DNA from: Colletes latitarsis
Lineage: Eukaryota; Arthropoda; Insecta; Hymenoptera; Colletidae
Direction: 5' to 3'
Assembly: GCF_051014445.1 (NCBI RefSeq)
Contig: NC_135147.1
Location: forward strand, 23,385,979 to 23,449,978
Length of the DNA: 64,000 bases
Shown: in pieces, positions 60,816-64,000 of the stretch
How positions within the stretch are numbered: position 1 is the first letter of the stretch
Layout of the letters: every line of letters begins with the position of its first letter
The notes under the pieces: model-generated
Database searches by the model: none
The model's input: only the letters and a program-made list of their open reading frames with translations
Told to the model about the DNA's origin: nothing
Position numbers and translations under genes: made by a program

Positions 60816-63800
60816 CTCCAGGAGGTCAGGGGTCACGATTGAATTGGGGTAATCTGTTCCCAGCGTGTTAACTTTCGCAGCTGAGTACAGTCGGTGCGCG
60901 CGATTCGATACGGATGTTCGTGGAACGACTGCGAAGATATCCCCGACATTCTCGGGGCGCGAAACGCGTCGTGGATTCGTCAGGGACGATGCTTTCGTTA
61001 CAGTTTAAATTAATCCAATTATGCATGCCGGGCAGAGAGAAGTCCGGGCCGTGTTGCTTCTCTCTTCGTGGCTCTCGGCACCGGGACTTTAAAGGTTTAA
61101 GCCGAATAATGGACGTAAGGTCTGCGCCGCGTCATCCATATGCAAAGCGTCCTCGCCGCGGACCCCGGGATTAGTCACGGCCGATCTCGGAAGGATCCGC
61201 GACGATGAAATTTACACCGTGGACGAACACCTTGCGGACCAACTTCGCGTACGTCTTTCCTCGTTAATCGTAAATCCGTTCGACCCAATTCCATGTCTGG
61301 GACGCGTGCGGAATCGTCTCGAAACTATTCGCTATTTCACCGTCTGTTGCGTTCGAAACTGAACATGACGGAAAGAAACTCCATATTTTTCGTGAAAGTC
61401 TTCGAAAATCAAAAGGAACTTCATTTATTTGAGCTACACACACTTGTATCATTTCTATATTGTAACAAATTTGTTTCTTGTTGAAACAATTGACAAGATT
61501 ACAATTGTATATTCACAACGCTTTATGTACAAAGAAAGACGCGTTTGCTTCAACTGCACAGCACTTTTATAAAGCCTGGATGGGACCAATACAATGTCTA
61601 TTGTATAACAGATCTCACGATTAACCCCATGCTCGAATTTCCATATTCCAACAAAATCGATTCACGAATCCATGTTACTGCACAAAATTCTCACTTTTCG
61701 GTATTGTCGAGTATTATAATTCTTCTCGAGCAGATAATCTTACGCGAAAGCTTGTCCAGTATCGAAACAATTTTCCCATCGCTGGAAGGGCTCCGTTAAT
61801 AACCGTTTAGCGTCCCCCGCGGTTATCGGAGCTCCGAAAGCGTGTAGTCGCGTCTGTTCCCCATGGGATCCGGTCGCGGATTTATGGGGCAGAGCCATCG
61901 CGTTGTCCCCGAACAAGGTTGAGTTCCGCGGACAAAACCGTCGTGGCTCCTCCTCGACTCTTCTCCCGGTCGACGTTAATGACCGTTCCGCGAACGTCGT
62001 TCCCATTAAGGCGCGTTATCCGCGATTCCCGGTAGACCACTAAATTCCTTCTAGGCGTCTAGCAGGCCACGATGAGCAAAGATGAGGAACAGGAGCCGCT
62101 TCTAGTTCATCCCGTAGCCTCTACACGCGCGCGTCTGTATTGGAGAACAGCAAGGGAGGAGGATATCGGTGGCACCCCATTAAGGAGAGTGCTGGTCATC
62201 CCAGCCTATGCGTACAGAGACGGCGTTAGAGTTTCCTGGTCGTCCGTGCGGACGATTGTCCACGTGTTGGTTCGATATTGACGCGCACCTGTGCGTGTAG
62301 TCCACGCGAGTCGCCCAAGTGCCATCAATACTTGATGGCTACCGTGGTCTTCCGGATCTATCCGTCTTATTTCTTGTTTATGCCGTCTCCTTCCGGGAAA
62401 TACGGGCTACCAGGCAGAGTACCATCGATTATATTAGCATCGTTAGTGCGAGCACGTTTTTACCCTAACCGTTGGTCCGCCTCTGTGGAAGTAAATGGCG
62501 AGCTAGGAACGAGAGTAATCGTGGAATTCTGACTTCTATCTAGATACGAATTTTCACCATTTTCGACCCGAAATATTTTGGTCCAACTATTTCTGCGAGT
62601 TTGCTCGAGGAAACATTGCGAAATTTTAATCGTTCCGGTTCTTGTTATTTTTGAGGCATCTATTGTTGGACAGTGTGCGTATTAATATATCGCTGGTAAG
62701 ATCTTTTCGTCCTCGTTAAGAAAGTATTGGATTAACCGAGCAGGAGTCTAAAATATCCTCGTTGCTTTTAGCGATTCGAGACGACGTTTAAGAAGACTCT
62801 TACGAAGCAGATTCTTATTATTTTTTATAGAATAATATTTTCGCGTATTTGTATCGAAGAATAAACGTATTTACACGAAACAGGGAGTCTGTGTGTTCTT
62901 TTCCGCGAGAGGAGTCGGCGACCAGGGATCAATAATCGCGTAATTGTTTTCCGCGATCTCGGGCTCCCTCCATGACGCCGCGACGACCGCGCGACCGGGA
63001 CATTAATTACCGAGCCGTTAACAAAATATCATCGAGTGTTTTGAATCGATAATAAAGGCGGGGCACAAAACAGCGGAACTGCGAATAAATTATTTACGGT
63101 CGAGCGCGGCCCGGCAGCGAATTATGCCGGAAGAGCGGACAAACGTGTTGGATACGCGCTGGGTAGAACTTCTATCGCCGCGTAATTAACGAAATGTTAA
63201 TTAATAACTGGTGCGCCCGCGGGGCTCGCGTAACTGTCCAACGCACGATTCAGCGGAATCGCTCGTTTCGCGTCGTTAGACGTTGTTGCACGCCACAACC
63301 TACAAAATCTCGGAAAAAGACTCCATTGTTGTCCATTCGTGAGGGGATGAACGATCAGTAAAAAGAAATATTTTCTTATTAAACGTGTACAGTGATCCGT
63401 TGTATAGGCGAAGAGTCACATATTCTTTATATTTTGTCGAACGAAATATGGAAAATTAATATTTTTAACTTCGTCGAAATTTGTACTTTTATATTTCAGG
63501 GAGGATTTGTTAAACGTGAAATCCTCGAGAGCAAAGTGTCATGTATTCTTTATATTTTGTTCGACGAAATATTGAAAGTTAATATTTTTAACCCCGTCGA
63601 GATTTCTTACTAACTGCACTGGATCTTTCTAGCCTTTCACATTTATCTGAAGAATTGCATTTGGTTAAAAATGTCGTTGCTCGACGATCGATAACGAGAC
63701 CCCTGTTCGGTTATTTCCCGTGATCGAGGGAGGCTACGGTCGAGCGATCTTGCGATTTTTGCGGTCCCTTTGCATCCCCATCGTCATCGCGATTGGACGG

Positions 63801-64000
63801 TTAACGAACCGCCGCTGCGATTCGCCACGCGGTTCTCTTCGCGCTTCTCGCGCATCGTCCTTTTATCGGATTGGGCATCCAGGAGACAGAGAGAAAAGAG
63901 AGTCGCTTTGCTGGCTGAACGGGGCTTAGAGTGGATCCGGATTTCACGGTCTTCAGGCGGTATCGTTCCACCGTCCCTTCTTTTTCTTCGCTTGTAGTTT
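60816..64000. other. hth intron, no gene seen
   Basis: CpG-rich DNA. A 69-codon frame at 62072-62281 starts with MSKDEEQEPLL after two AG sites, but has no recognised relative and no clear donor. TAATTA cores cluster at 63000-63205, and a tandem duplication lies at 63380-63610. The next hth exon is not here. Confidence 0.65.
63380..63610 (+). repeat. two-copy tandem duplication, about 125-130 bp period
   Basis: Copy 1 (about 63380-63482) and copy 2 (about 63510-63610) both contain TAAACGTG, then TATTCTTTATATTTTGT, CGAACGAAATAT or TCGACGAAATAT, TTAATATTTTTAAC and CGTCGA. They are roughly 85% alike by eye. Local duplication with no coding content. Confidence 0.8.

Overview
The window is a slice through the inside of one very large insect gene, homothorax (hth), read on the + strand. 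Two coding exons can be supported. The first (14678-14785) encodes the conserved linker between the Meis/Hth N-terminal domain and the homeodomain. The second (49704-49852) encodes the acidic Gly/Asp/Ser stretch and the first third of the TALE homeodomain, ending after the residues QHLT. The two exons are phase-compatible (both junctions phase 1) and join in frame. Their peptides match insect Hth as I remember it, so the gene call is firm.

Everything else is intron: at least 14.7 kb upstream of exon A, 34.9 kb between the exons, and at least 14.1 kb after exon B. The rest of the homeodomain (helices 2 and 3) and the Meis domain exons lie outside the window. Introns this long are normal for hth in insects. 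The DNA is CpG-rich and of moderate to high GC, with AT-rich patches. That composition, plus the repeat families seen, suggests a hymenopteran (a bee or ant not as AT-rich as Apis); the species cannot be told from this sequence.

The intronic DNA carries small transposon remnants. Two families look like piggyBac-derived MITEs: CCCCTTG...CAAGNGG elements and CCCTTAAGTGG...AAGGG elements, both at TTAA targets, with 4 and 7 copies or partial copies. Two short TA-flanked CAGGGTG elements keep a decayed fragment resembling the C-terminus of a Tc1/mariner-type transposase; one of them is split by a nested TTAA MITE. A 1-kb element with long terminal inverted repeats and internal sub-repeats lies at 59.7-60.7 kb, with a partial relative at 45.3-45.8 kb. 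A degenerate tandem array of about 300-bp units at 10.1-11.3 kb is also interrupted by a MITE.

The most biologically interesting points are at the exon borders. An upstream AG before exon B, and open reading frames running into both downstream introns, would each give homeodomain-less Hth products. A short segment present in fly Hth between the two exons is missing here and could be supplied by a 24-nt microexon. No other protein-coding gene, tRNA, rRNA or CRISPR array could be supported. Long open frames elsewhere are what stop-poor CpG-rich DNA gives by chance.
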